A DNA stretch of 64,000 nt from Gammaproteobacteria bacterium (GTDB taxonomy: Bacteria; Pseudomonadota; Gammaproteobacteria; Enterobacterales; Alteromonadaceae), in the NCBI GenBank assembly GCA_018826295.1, contig JAHJZX010000034.1, positions 1-64,000 of the forward strand, read 5' to 3'. Of the stretch, positions 7,420 through 15,914 are shown in pieces; the first letter of the stretch is position 1; each line of letters begins with the position of its first letter. The notes under the pieces were generated by a model, which had not been told where the DNA came from, did no database searches, and saw only the letters and a list, made by a program, of their open reading frames with translations. Both the position numbers and the translations under genes were made by a program.

Positions 7420-8397
7420 ATGAAGAACAACGATTTCAGTTTTACTATTAAACGTATCCGGTTTGATGAACATTATCAGCCGGCAGACAGTACGCGTATT
7501 ACCACCAATTTTGCCAATTTAGCACGGGGTGAGTGTCGCCAGCAGAATTTACGTAACGCGTTAAACATGATTAACAACAGGTTTAATGCGTTAGCGCAGT
7601 GGGATAACCCCAAGGGCGATCGCTACTCTGTCGAGCTGGACATAGTGTCGGTGGATGTCGATATTGACGGCAATGGCGCAAGCTTCCCGTCGATTGAAGT
7701 GTTAAAAACCCACATTGTTGACCATAAAACTAACGAACGCATTGAAGGCATAGTGGGCAATAACTTCTCCTCTTATGTACGGGACTACGACTTTAGCGTC
7801 TTGCTGCTGGAGCATAATAAACAGCAAGCGCAATTTAGCATTCCGCAGAATTTTGGTGAGCTGCATGGCAAGCTGTTTAAATATTTCATTAACTCAAAGA
7901 CTTATAAGCAGCATTTTAACAAACCGCCGGTAATCTGTCTAAGTGTGTCAGATAACAAAACCTATCAGCGCACGGAAAACCAGCACCCAATTTTGGGCGT
8001 GGAATATCTGGCAAACGAGGCGTCGTTAACTGAGCAGTATTTTATGAAAATGGGCCTGCAGGTGCGCTATTTTATGCCGCCAAACAGTGTCGCGCCGCTG
8101 GCCTTCCATTTTGTTGGTGACTTACTTAATGATTACACCAACCTGGAGCTGATTAGCACCATCAGCACCATGGAAACCTTTCAAAAGATTTACCGGCCGG
8201 AGATATACAACGCCAATGCGGTGGCCGGCAAAAGCTATAAACCGGATTTAAAAAATCAGGATCATTCTATTACGCAAATCGTGTATGACCGCGAAGAGCG
8301 CAGTAAGTTAGCCATTGCTCAGGGCAGGTTTGCTGAAGAGCACTTTATAAAACCGCACCGCACTACGCTGGAGCAGTGGTCGGCTAACTACGCTTAA
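7420..8397 (+). CDS. mesX: MesX (DUF1852), partner of the MesD methionine synthase
   Basis: A 325-residue protein of the DUF1852 family, recognised by its blocks FTIKRIRFDEHYQPADSTRITTNFANL and NALNMINNRFNALAQWDNP and by its fixed position before a core-MetE gene. Published genetics on folate-independent methionine synthases showed that MesD requires MesX and oxygen. MesX is proposed to be an oxygenase-like partner, perhaps for production or delivery of the methyl donor. It has no signal peptide and is cytoplasmic. The gene starts at ATG 7420 with GGGG upstream, lies directly behind the MetJ boxes, and is separated by 24 bases from mesD, so the pair forms one MetJ-regulated operon. Its biochemical reaction is not established by sequence. 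Confidence 0.9.
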   Translation: MKNNDFSFTIKRIRFDEHYQPADSTRITTNFANLARGECRQQNLRNALNMINNRFNALAQWDNPKGDRYSVELDIVSVDVDIDGNGASFPSIEVLKTHIVDHKTNERIEGIVGNNFSSYVRDYDFSVLLLEHNKQQAQFSIPQNFGELHGKLFKYFINSKTYKQHFNKPPVICLSVSDNKTYQRTENQHPILGVEYLANEASLTEQYFMKMGLQVRYFMPPNSVAPLAFHFVGDLLNDYTNLELISTISTMETFQKIYRPEIYNANAVAGKSYKPDLKNQDHSITQIVYDREERSKLAIAQGRFAEEHFIKPHRTTLEQWSANYA

Positions 8398-8421
8398 TTA
8401 ATCAGTCGGATAACAGAATTT

Positions 8422-9480
8422 ATGCACAAGCATTTACTACAAAAAACGCTATTACCTACCTCAACTGCCGGCAGTTTACCTAAACCCAGCTGGCTGGCAG
8501 AGCCTGAGACACTGTGGTCGCCGTGGAAACTGCAGGGTGACGAACTATCTGATGGCAAGCAGGATGCGCTGCGGCTGTCATTGCAGCAGCAACAGCTGGC
8601 TGGCATTGATATTGTCAGTGACGGCGAGCAAACACGGCAACACTTTGTCACCACCTTTATCGAGCATTTAAGCGGGGTTGATTTTGCCCGGCGTGAAACG
8701 GTCAGAATTCGTAACCGCTATGACGCCAGTGTGCCAACTGTAGTGGGGCCGGTGTCGCGACCCAGGCCGGTGTTTGTTGCAGATGCTAAGTTTTTACGCG
8801 CGCAAACCAGCCAGCCGATTAAATGGGCGTTGCCGGGCCCGATGACGATGATAGATACGTTGTATGATGACCACTATAAAAGCCGCGAACAGCTGGCCTG
8901 GGAATTTGCCAAAATACTCAATCAGGAAGCCAAAGACTTAGAGGCTGCTGGTGTGGATATTATTCAGTTTGATGAGCCGGCCTTTAATGTGTTTTTCGAT
9001 GAGGTCAATGAGTGGGGCATCAAGTGTTTAGAGCGCGCCATTGAGGGGCTTAAATGCGAAACGGCCGTGCATATTTGTTATGGCTATGGCATTAAAGCCA
9101 ATACCGACTGGAAAAAAACCTTGGGCTCGGAGTGGCGGCAATACGAAGAAATATTCCCTAAACTGCAACAATCCAATATCGATATTATTTCCTTAGAGTG
9201 CCATAACTCGCGGGTGCCGCTAGAGCTACTGCAGCTTATCCGCGGTAAAAAAGTGATGGTCGGTGCCATTGATGTGGCAACTGACAGCATAGAAACGCCG
9301 GAACAAGTGGCGGCGACGCTTAGACAGGCACTTAAGTATGTCGATGCCGATAAGCTTTACCCCTGCACCAACTGTGGCATGGCGCCGTTATCCCGTCAGG
9401 TGGCAACGGGTAAGCTGAATGCCTTAGCGGCAGGGGCCGAGATAGTACGCCAAGAGCTGCTTGGCAACTCATTACGATAG
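8422..9480 (+). CDS. mesD: MesD, core-MetE-type methionine synthase
   Basis: A 352-residue protein corresponding to only the catalytic C-terminal half of cobalamin-independent MetE; the N-terminal MetE barrel is absent. It contains the zinc-site motifs expected of the family: HICYGYG (His, Cys), the Glu in SLECHNSR, and PCTNCGMAPLSR (Cys). It also has LPTSTAGSLPKP at the N-terminus, SDGEQTR, and PGPMTMIDTLYDD. Families of this type methylate homocysteine without methyltetrahydrofolate polyglutamate. The MesD branch is defined by co-occurrence with DUF1852, as here. It acts in the cytoplasm in the last step of methionine synthesis. It is the second gene of the MetJ-controlled mesXD operon and is followed by a dispersed inverted-repeat element. 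Confidence 0.92.
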   Translation: MHKHLLQKTLLPTSTAGSLPKPSWLAEPETLWSPWKLQGDELSDGKQDALRLSLQQQQLAGIDIVSDGEQTRQHFVTTFIEHLSGVDFARRETVRIRNRYDASVPTVVGPVSRPRPVFVADAKFLRAQTSQPIKWALPGPMTMIDTLYDDHYKSREQLAWEFAKILNQEAKDLEAAGVDIIQFDEPAFNVFFDEVNEWGIKCLERAIEGLKCETAVHICYGYGIKANTDWKKTLGSEWRQYEEIFPKLQQSNIDIISLECHNSRVPLELLQLIRGKKVMVGAIDVATDSIETPEQVAATLRQALKYVDADKLYPCTNCGMAPLSRQVATGKLNALAAGAEIVRQELLGNSLR

Positions 9481-9484
9481 ACAG

Positions 9485-9555
9485 AACCGGTTTGTGCTAA
9501 ATCAATCGAGCCTGCAGGGACCTATTTACGGCGTGTTGATGTGAGCAAACCGGTT
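9485..9555 (+). repeat. Dispersed inverted-repeat element, copy 1 (71 bp)
   Basis: Perfect 10-bp ends AACCGGTTTG / CAAACCGGTT enclose a core CGAGCCTGCAGGGA..TTACGGCGTGTT. The core matches the reverse complement of the element at 12128-12225 (CGAGCCCCCAGGGA..TTCACGGCGTGTT). It lies between convergent mesD and the TauE gene, a typical place for REP- or MITE-like elements; it may also terminate transcription. Confidence 0.75.
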
Positions 9556-9572
9556 TTGTTAAGACCCTAAGC

Positions 9573-10403
9573 CTACAACACCAGCTGGGCCAGCATACGC
9601 AGGCCGGTTATCAGCAACACTACGGCAAAGACCTGCTTTAGTTTGGCTGCATCTAGCTTTGTAGCCAATGATGCCCCAACCGGGGCAAACAATACCGTTA
9701 GCGGCACTATACAGCTAAAGCCAATTAAATTTACCAAACCAAAGGTGCCTGCGGGTGCATCAGCTGGCGTGCTGCCCAGCACTAACATCGTCAGTGCAGC
9801 GGGCAGCGAAATAAGCAAGCCAATTGCGGAGGCCGTGCCAACGGCCTTGTGGGCCGGGTAATTACACAGGGTAAGCATTGGCACCGACAGCGTGCCACCG
9901 CCAATACCGACCATGGCACTAAAAAAACCAATCGATGTGCCCATAGCCGTTTGTCCGGCTGTGCCGGGCAGTTGTTGCAACAAAGCGGATTTTCCGGTTC
10001 TGAACAGCATATTCAGCGCAGATAAAATAGCTATTACAGCAAACATCAGCGTAAGTACGCTGCCATCAACACGGGTAACTAACCAGCTACCAGCCAATAC
10101 CCCCAGCAGAATAAATACCGCCCAGCGCTTTAGCAAAACCACATCGACATTACCTTTTTTGCTGTGTGAACGAATAGAGCTGACAGAGGTTGGCACTATG
10201 GTGGCCAAAGAGGTGGCGGTGGCAATCAACATTGCCGACTCTGCTGAGACGCCAAAACTCTGAAACAGAAAAAACAGCACCGGCACTATGACGATACCGC
10301 CGCCAACGCCAAGTAAGCCGGCTAAAATGCCTGCAAATACGCCGGTAGCCACCAGGGCTAGCAAGGTAGCAATATTGCTGCTGATAAACTCGATAATACT
10401 CAT
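9573..10403 (-). CDS. TauE/SafE family membrane permease (sulfite/organo-anion exporter type)
   Basis: A 276-residue integral membrane protein with two related halves, each opening with a glycine-rich re-entrant motif: FAGILAGLLGVGGGIVIVPV and IGFFSAMVGIGGGTLSVPML. This is the signature of the TauE/SafE/DUF81 family. About eight hydrophobic spans are visible. Members export sulfite, sulfoacetate or related anions, or take up sulfur compounds; specificity cannot be assigned. It is transcribed towards the methionine-synthase operon but separated by the repeat element, so a link to sulfur metabolism is only suggestive. ATG 10403 is the only reasonable start. Confidence 0.87.
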   Translation of the reverse strand: MSIIEFISSNIATLLALVATGVFAGILAGLLGVGGGIVIVPVLFFLFQSFGVSAESAMLIATATSLATIVPTSVSSIRSHSKKGNVDVVLLKRWAVFILLGVLAGSWLVTRVDGSVLTLMFAVIAILSALNMLFRTGKSALLQQLPGTAGQTAMGTSIGFFSAMVGIGGGTLSVPMLTLCNYPAHKAVGTASAIGLLISLPAALTMLVLGSTPADAPAGTFGLVNLIGFSCIVPLTVLFAPVGASLATKLDAAKLKQVFAVVLLITGLRMLAQLVL

Positions 10404-10520
10404 TAACGACTGCTTCTGTGCTTAATGGCCGGCCAGCGCCGGAACCAGGATAAATGTGCTAAGCAGCATAGCAGTATTGGCATGCCGGGGCAGTAGTTTT
10501 TGACAGAAATTAAAGCGAAA

Positions 10521-11024
10521 TCAAAGCAGTAACGTCGGTTTGTCCGCCTGCGCTGTTAGCTGGTATTGCTGCACTGCTTTTAGGCTATTTTTCTCGCGTT
10601 CATGCTCTTCACGGTTGCGGTGGGCTTGTTCCAGTAAGCCTTGCAGGGCTTTGTCGAGCTTATTGAGCTTGGCATCTATGGCCAGCATTTGACCATCGCG
10701 CTGCGGGCTTTGTGGTTGTTGTTGCAGTGCGGCTTTTTCGGCCTGCGCTTCTTCTATTTTGGCTTTTATCTCATCAAGCTTTTGCTTATCCAGGCCAATG
10801 CGGTTTGCCAGCATTTGATCCATCAGCTGGGTTAAAAAGGCCTGTTGCTGCTTGCTGGTTTCATCCTGTTGCTGCGGCGCGTGCTGAGTTGCCGGCTTTG
10901 CCGTTGCCGTGGGTAAAGCGGCAAAGTCTTGCCGCTGGGTGGCGGTGTCGGCAACGTCAGTTGCGGGTGTTAACAGCTGATATTGCAGCTGTAAGTTAGT
11001 CATACCAAGGCCTGATGCGTTCAT
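10521..11024 (-). CDS. Hypothetical protein with Gln-rich linker and coiled coil
   Basis: A 167-residue protein I do not recognise. Residues 1-60 are polar and Gln/Ala/Thr-rich. From about residue 75 to 155 there is a charged heptad-like helix (GLDKQKLDEIKAKIEEAQAE, then LNKLDKALQGLLEQAHRNRE) that predicts a coiled coil. There is no signal peptide or membrane segment. Short uncharacterised proteins of this composition are common near motility or chemotaxis genes in this group, but none are present here. Neither the ATG at 11024 nor the internal ATG at 11003 has a good ribosome-binding site. It is a real gene by codon texture and intact length; its function is unknown. Confidence 0.6.
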   Translation of the reverse strand: MNASGLGMTNLQLQYQLLTPATDVADTATQRQDFAALPTATAKPATQHAPQQQDETSKQQQAFLTQLMDQMLANRIGLDKQKLDEIKAKIEEAQAEKAALQQQPQSPQRDGQMLAIDAKLNKLDKALQGLLEQAHRNREEHEREKNSLKAVQQYQLTAQADKPTLLL

Positions 11025-11090
11025 GAGGTACTCGTTGCTTTAAGTAGAATAGTTGCCTGTACCTAAGTAAAGCAGAAACTGTGCCAGAGC

Positions 11091-11993
11091 TTATTGCCTG
11101 ACGCTATGGCTGCGTTTAATGGCGTCAATCATCGCTTGTGCCAGTGGCGAGCTGGCATGATTGTTTGACGTGATTAGCATTACCGGGATCTGGTAACAGT
11201 ATTTTTGCGGCATTATCGCCTTAAACAGGCCTTTTTCGACCCAATGGCTGGCGTAATGTTCGGGCAGGTAGCCGATAAATTTACCGGATAAAATTAAATG
11301 CGCTATGCCTTCGTCGTGATAGGCAATAGCGCTGTTTTGATAGTTTAAGCCGTCGTTACGCCGCTCTTTATCACGCATATAGTTACTGGTGATCACTTCG
11401 GCCTGTGGTAGCAGCTTGCTGGCGGCCTGAGCGTCGCAAGCAAATAACGGATGGTCACTGCCACAGTACAGGTAGTTGGTTTCGTTAAACAGCGGAATAT
11501 AGTCTAAGCCGCGAATTGGGTGGCGGCTGACGCCGATACCAAGTAAAGAGCGGCCATTAGCCACGGCAGTTTCTACCTCGCGCGCTTCACAAACATATAA
11601 ATCGAACTGAATGCTGTCACTTTTTTGCTTCAGTGCCGCTATGGCCTGAGCGATGCCGCAGCGCGGATCGCTAACCAGCGTATCAATAACTGCCAGGCTA
11701 ACCCGGCCGGAGAGTTTATGTTTTGAGCCGGCAACGGTGCTGGCGAAGGCTTCACACTGTTGCAATAATTCCAGCGACGCCTGATAGGTGATGCGGCCCG
11801 GCTCGGTGAGTTCAAAGCCGCTGCGGCCGCGTTTGCACAGGGTTACACCCAGGCGGATTTCCAGATCCGACAAATGTGCGCTGATGGTAGAGCGGCCGAT
11901 ATTCAGCCGTGATTCCGCCGCCGACAGGCCGCCGCACTCGACAATGGTGACGAAAATTCTCAGTAAACGTAAATCAACGTCTTGTACCTGCAT
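11091..11993 (-). CDS. LysR-family transcriptional regulator
   Basis: A 300-residue LysR-type regulator. The N-terminal helix-turn-helix is clear (DLRLLRIFVTIVECGGLSAA, then GRSTISAHLSDLEIRLGVTL), with the family's linker helix after it. A periplasmic-binding-protein-like effector domain covers about residues 95-295. The gene is divergent from hutH with about 290 bases between them, so it is a candidate regulator of histidine use or of itself. No hutC repressor is visible in the window. The effector is unknown: the usual inducer of hut genes is urocanate through HutC, so a LysR role here would be a departure. It could equally regulate an unlinked operon. Confidence 0.85.
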   Translation of the reverse strand: MQVQDVDLRLLRIFVTIVECGGLSAAESRLNIGRSTISAHLSDLEIRLGVTLCKRGRSGFELTEPGRITYQASLELLQQCEAFASTVAGSKHKLSGRVSLAVIDTLVSDPRCGIAQAIAALKQKSDSIQFDLYVCEAREVETAVANGRSLLGIGVSRHPIRGLDYIPLFNETNYLYCGSDHPLFACDAQAASKLLPQAEVITSNYMRDKERRNDGLNYQNSAIAYHDEGIAHLILSGKFIGYLPEHYASHWVEKGLFKAIMPQKYCYQIPVMLITSNNHASSPLAQAMIDAIKRSHSVRQ

Positions 11994-12127
11994 GCTGCGC
12001 TCTTTTAGTTCGATAAAACCGGAATGAATTACGAATATTATGTATTTATAAAACTACTGGCGCAAGCTAGCATGGTGGCACAGTAATGCTGGTTCAGTGC
12101 CAATCTTCCTGACTGAAGTGTTGGCTT

Positions 12128-12225
12128 GAATCGGTTTGCACACGCTAACACGCCGTGAACCCCTCCCTGGGGGCTCGTCTCAGCCCATCCGGGGCTTCAA
12201 CGGTTAGCTTAGTACAAACCGATTC
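12128..12225 (-). repeat. Dispersed inverted-repeat element, copy 2 (98 bp)
   Basis: The ends GAATCGGTTTGCAC / GTACAAACCGATTC are inverted with one mismatch. The reverse complement of the interior (CGAGCCCCCAGGGAGGGGTTCACGGCGTGTT) matches copy 1 at 9485-9555. It sits in the hutH upstream region, 60 bases before the ATG. The extra 27 bases relative to copy 1 hold an AGCCCATCCGGGGCTT segment that can fold on itself. Confidence 0.75.
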
Positions 12226-12285
12226 CGCTCATACCTTTGGTCGTATTGAACAGACTTAAAACAGTTAAACATCGAGGAGCACAAC

Positions 12286-13791
12286 ATGACATTTCGCTAT
12301 GGTTTAGACCGGATGGATTTAGATATCGTTAATGGTATCGCCGATGGCAGTATTAAGGCCGGGCTGTGTGCAGAAGCCATCGCCAGAATTAACCAAAGCC
12401 GCAGCAATGTTGAGGTGATGGCGTCATCTGATAAAGCCATTTATGGTATTAACACCGGTTTTGGCCCCTTGTGCGATACACAAATTTCCCCGGCCGAAAC
12501 CGCACTGTTGCAGAAAAACCTGCTTATTACTCATGCGGTTGGCGTTGGTGAGCCAATTGCCAAAGCTATTTCTAAACTGATGCTGATCACCAAGGTGCAT
12601 GCGCTTAGCCAGGGCTATTCCGGCGTGCGCCTCGAAGTGGTTGAGCGGATGCTGAAATTTATTGAGCTGGATTTGATTCCGGTGGTGCCGGAGCAAGGCT
12701 CGGTAGGCGCATCCGGCGATTTAGCGCCGTTATCGCACCTGTTTTTGCCGCTGCTGGGCGAAGGTGAGTTCTGGCAAGGCAAAGGCAGTATTAGTGCGGC
12801 CGAAGCGCTGGCGCAGCATGGTCTGGCGCCGATTGAGTTGCAGGCCAAAGAAGGCCTGGGTTTAATTAACGGCACCCAGTTTATTTTATCGCATGCCATT
12901 ACTGCGCTGACCAAGATGCGCTATTTGTTAGATTTAGCCGATGTCGCCGGCGCCATGAGTATTGAAGGCATGCAGGGCAGTGGCTCGCCGTTTCGGCCAG
13001 AGCTGCATCAAATCCGCGCTTTTGCCGGTAATATTGAAGTGGCCGCGCGGATGCGCCGCTTGTTTAAAGACTCAGAAAATATGGCCTCGCATACCGGTTG
13101 TGCCCGGGTGCAGGACCCTTACTCGCTGCGCTGTATTCCGCAAGTACACGGCGCATCGCGCAATGCCTATAACCATTTAAAAGAGCTGGCCGAGATTGAG
13201 ATGAACTCGGTAACCGATAACCCTATCGTAATAAGTAGCGAAGAAGCGATATCCGGTGGTGGTTTCCACGGCCAGCCGCTGGCCATGGTGCTGGATTACA
13301 CCTCTATTGCGGCAGCCGAGCTGGGTAATATTTCTGACCGGCGCTGCTACCTGCTGCTGGAAGGTTTACACGGCTTGCCGCGTTTGCTGACCAAAGCCGG
13401 TGGTTTAAATTCCGGTATGATGATCCCGCAGTATGTGACGGCAGCTTTGGTGACAGAAAACAAATCATTGTGTTTCCCGCCGTCGGCCGATAGCGTACCC
13501 ACATCTATGGGGCAGGAAGATCATGTGTCGATGGGCAGTATCTCCGGCCGTAAGCTAAACCAGATTTTAGGCAACCTGGAAAAAATTCTGGCGATAGAGC
13601 TGATGTATGCGGCGCAGGCGATTGAGTTTCGCCGGCCAAACAAGTGTTCTGATCTGGTTGAACACAACTTTGCGCTTATTCGCAGCAAGGTGGCGAAATT
13701 AGAGGAAGATCGGCTGTTAAAGCCGGATATCGACGCCATGATCAAGCTGGTAACCAGCCAGGCCTTTAGCGTTAGCTTTGCACTGAATTAA
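12286..13791 (+). CDS. hutH: Histidine ammonia-lyase
   Basis: A 501-residue HutH, the normal length. The Ala-Ser-Gly triad that forms the MIO electrophile is seen in GSVGASGDLAPLSH near residue 143, with further family motifs YGINTGFGPLCD, LINGTQF, QDPYSLRCIPQVHGA and ENKSLCFPPSADS. It deaminates L-histidine to urocanate in the cytoplasm, step one of histidine degradation. The ATG follows GAGGAGC. Downstream hutU begins 12 bases after the stop, so the two form an operon. The rest of the pathway (hutI, hutG) is not in this window. The divergent LysR gene or an unlinked HutC may control it. Confidence 0.97.
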   Translation: MTFRYGLDRMDLDIVNGIADGSIKAGLCAEAIARINQSRSNVEVMASSDKAIYGINTGFGPLCDTQISPAETALLQKNLLITHAVGVGEPIAKAISKLMLITKVHALSQGYSGVRLEVVERMLKFIELDLIPVVPEQGSVGASGDLAPLSHLFLPLLGEGEFWQGKGSISAAEALAQHGLAPIELQAKEGLGLINGTQFILSHAITALTKMRYLLDLADVAGAMSIEGMQGSGSPFRPELHQIRAFAGNIEVAARMRRLFKDSENMASHTGCARVQDPYSLRCIPQVHGASRNAYNHLKELAEIEMNSVTDNPIVISSEEAISGGGFHGQPLAMVLDYTSIAAAELGNISDRRCYLLLEGLHGLPRLLTKAGGLNSGMMIPQYVTAALVTENKSLCFPPSADSVPTSMGQEDHVSMGSISGRKLNQILGNLEKILAIELMYAAQAIEFRRPNKCSDLVEHNFALIRSKVAKLEEDRLLKPDIDAMIKLVTSQAFSVSFALN

Positions 13792-13803
13792 GAGGGGATC
13801 TAC

Positions 13804-15804
13804 ATGACTTTTCAGGACCAGATTAAGCAGGGTATTCCCGCTCAGTTACCAGCAGCTAAAGCGTATCCGCTGGATGCCAACCGCGCGCCTAAGCGCAAAG
13901 ATATTCTGAGCACCGCAGAGAAGCAGCTGGCTGTGCGCAATGCACTGCGTTACTTTCCAAAACAGTGGCACAGCGAGCTGGCCGCCGAGTTTGCCAAAGA
14001 GCTGAATGATTACGGCCGCATTTATATGTACCGTTTTAAACCGGATTACGCTATTAAAGCGCGGCCTATCAGCGAGTACCCGGCCCAATGCCAGCAGGCG
14101 GCGGCCATTATGCTGATGATTGACAACAACCTTGATCCGGCGGTGGCGCAGCACCCGGAAGAGCTGATTACCTATGGTGGTAACGGCGGTGTATTCCAGA
14201 ACTGGGCGCAGTACCGCTTAACCATGCAGTATTTAAGCGAGATGCAAAGCGATCAGACGCTGCATATGTATTCCGGCCATCCGATGGGTTTATTCCCGTC
14301 ATCCGAAGAAGCACCAAGGGTTATTGTCACCAACGGCATGATGATCCCGAATTACTCCAAGCCGGACGACTGGGAGCGTTTTAATGCGTTAGGTGTAACT
14401 CAATATGGCCAGATGACGGCCGGCTCGTACATGTATATTGGCCCGCAGGGCATAGTACATGGCACCACTATTACCGTAATGAACGCCTTTCGTAAGGTGT
14501 TGCAAGCTGGCGACAGCCCGAAAGGCAAAATATTCCTCACCGCCGGTTTAGGTGGCATGAGCGGTGCCCAGCCTAAAGCCGGTAATATCGCTAACTGTAT
14601 TACCGTCTGTGCCGAAGTTAACCCCAAAGCCGCTACCAAGCGCCATCAGCAAGGCTGGGTCGATGAACTTATCGACAATATGGACGCGCTGATCGCCCGG
14701 GTAAAACTGGCGCAGGCGAACGAAGAAATTGTCTCTATTGCCTACATCGGTAACGTGGTTGATGTCTGGGAGCAGTTCTACCACAGCGATATTTTCGTGC
14801 ATTTAGGTTCAGATCAAACTTCGTTACATAACCCCTGGTCGGGCGGTTATTACCCGGTCGATATCAGCTACGACGAAGCCAACCGCTTAATTCGCGACGA
14901 GCCAGAGCTGTTTAAAGCTAAAGTGCAGGCGACGTTAAAACGCCATGCCGATGCGGTAAATAAACACACCGCCAGAGGCACTTACTTCTTCGATTATGGC
15001 AATGCGTTTTTACTTGAAGCTTCACGCGCCGGCGGCGATGTCATGGCGGACAACGGCATCGATTTTAAATATCCATCCTACGTGCAGGATATTCTCGGCC
15101 CGATGTGTTTTGACTACGGCTTTGGCCCGTTCCGCTGGGTTTGTACTTCAGGTAAGCCGGAAGACTTGGATAAAACCGATGCTATTGCTGCAAAGGTGCT
15201 GACAGAAATTATGGCGCAGGCGCCGGCAGAAATTCAGCAGCAAATGCAGGACAATATCAGCTGGATTAAAGACGCCAAGCAGAACAAGTTGGTAGTAGGC
15301 TCACAAGCGCGTATTTTATATGCCGATGCCGAAGGGCGGATGAAAATCGCCAGTGCTTTTAACGACGCCATTTCCCGCGGCGAGATAGGCCCGGTAGTGC
15401 TGGGCCGCGATCATCACGATGTTAGCGGTACCGACTCACCGTTTCGTGAAACCTCTAACATCTACGATGGCAGCCGCTTTACCGCCGATATGGCGATTCA
15501 TAATGTGATAGGCGACAGCTTCCGTGGTGCGACCTGGGTGTCTATCCATAACGGCGGCGGTGTTGGCTGGGGTGAAGTCATTAATGGTGGCTTTGGTATG
15601 TTGCTGGATGGCTCTGCTGAGGCAGATCGCCGGTTAAAATCGATGCTGTTATTTGATGTTAATAATGGTATTGCCCGTCGCAGCTGGGCGCGTAACGAAG
15701 AAGCAGATTTTGCCATTAAACGCGAAATGGCCCGCACGCCGAAGTTAAAAGTGACGTTGGCGAACCGGGTAGATGACGACGTTTTAGCCGGGCTTTCGTT
15801 TTAA
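13804..15804 (+). CDS. hutU: Urocanate hydratase, long (animal-like) form
   Basis: The protein is 666 residues, whereas most bacterial HutU proteins are about 555. Blocks such as RNALRYFP, YGRIYMYRF, NNLDPAVAQ, ITYGGNGGVFQNWAQ, MYSGHPMGLFPSS and GRDHHDVSGTDSPFRETSN resemble the vertebrate UROC1 type as I remember it. NAD-binding elements GLGGMSGAQ and the conserved C-terminal HNGGGVGWGEVINGGFG are intact. It converts urocanate to imidazolone propionate using tightly bound NAD as an electrophile, and acts directly after HutH. The start ATG 13804 has GAGGGGATC upstream. A short tandem repeat array follows the gene. Confidence 0.96.
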   Translation: MTFQDQIKQGIPAQLPAAKAYPLDANRAPKRKDILSTAEKQLAVRNALRYFPKQWHSELAAEFAKELNDYGRIYMYRFKPDYAIKARPISEYPAQCQQAAAIMLMIDNNLDPAVAQHPEELITYGGNGGVFQNWAQYRLTMQYLSEMQSDQTLHMYSGHPMGLFPSSEEAPRVIVTNGMMIPNYSKPDDWERFNALGVTQYGQMTAGSYMYIGPQGIVHGTTITVMNAFRKVLQAGDSPKGKIFLTAGLGGMSGAQPKAGNIANCITVCAEVNPKAATKRHQQGWVDELIDNMDALIARVKLAQANEEIVSIAYIGNVVDVWEQFYHSDIFVHLGSDQTSLHNPWSGGYYPVDISYDEANRLIRDEPELFKAKVQATLKRHADAVNKHTARGTYFFDYGNAFLLEASRAGGDVMADNGIDFKYPSYVQDILGPMCFDYGFGPFRWVCTSGKPEDLDKTDAIAAKVLTEIMAQAPAEIQQQMQDNISWIKDAKQNKLVVGSQARILYADAEGRMKIASAFNDAISRGEIGPVVLGRDHHDVSGTDSPFRETSNIYDGSRFTADMAIHNVIGDSFRGATWVSIHNGGGVGWGEVINGGFGMLLDGSAEADRRLKSMLLFDVNNGIARRSWARNEEADFAIKREMARTPKLKVTLANRVDDDVLAGLSF

Positions 15805-15806
15805 CG

Positions 15807-15861
15807 GCACTATCGTTATAACCGCACTATCGTTATAACTGCACTATCTGTATCACTGCAC
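15807..15861 (+). repeat. 17-bp tandem repeat, 3.2 copies, after hutU
   Basis: Units GCACTATCGTTATAACC, GCACTATCGTTATAACT and GCACTATCTGTATCACT, then GCACG, lie head to tail directly behind the hutU stop. The first two units differ at one base. No protein is encoded. It may be a slippage-prone array or a set of binding sites. Confidence 0.8.
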
Positions 15862-15914
15862 GGCGGCGCGGATTATCGACTAAACTGATTAAAATTTAAT
15901 CAGGATGGTTGAAG

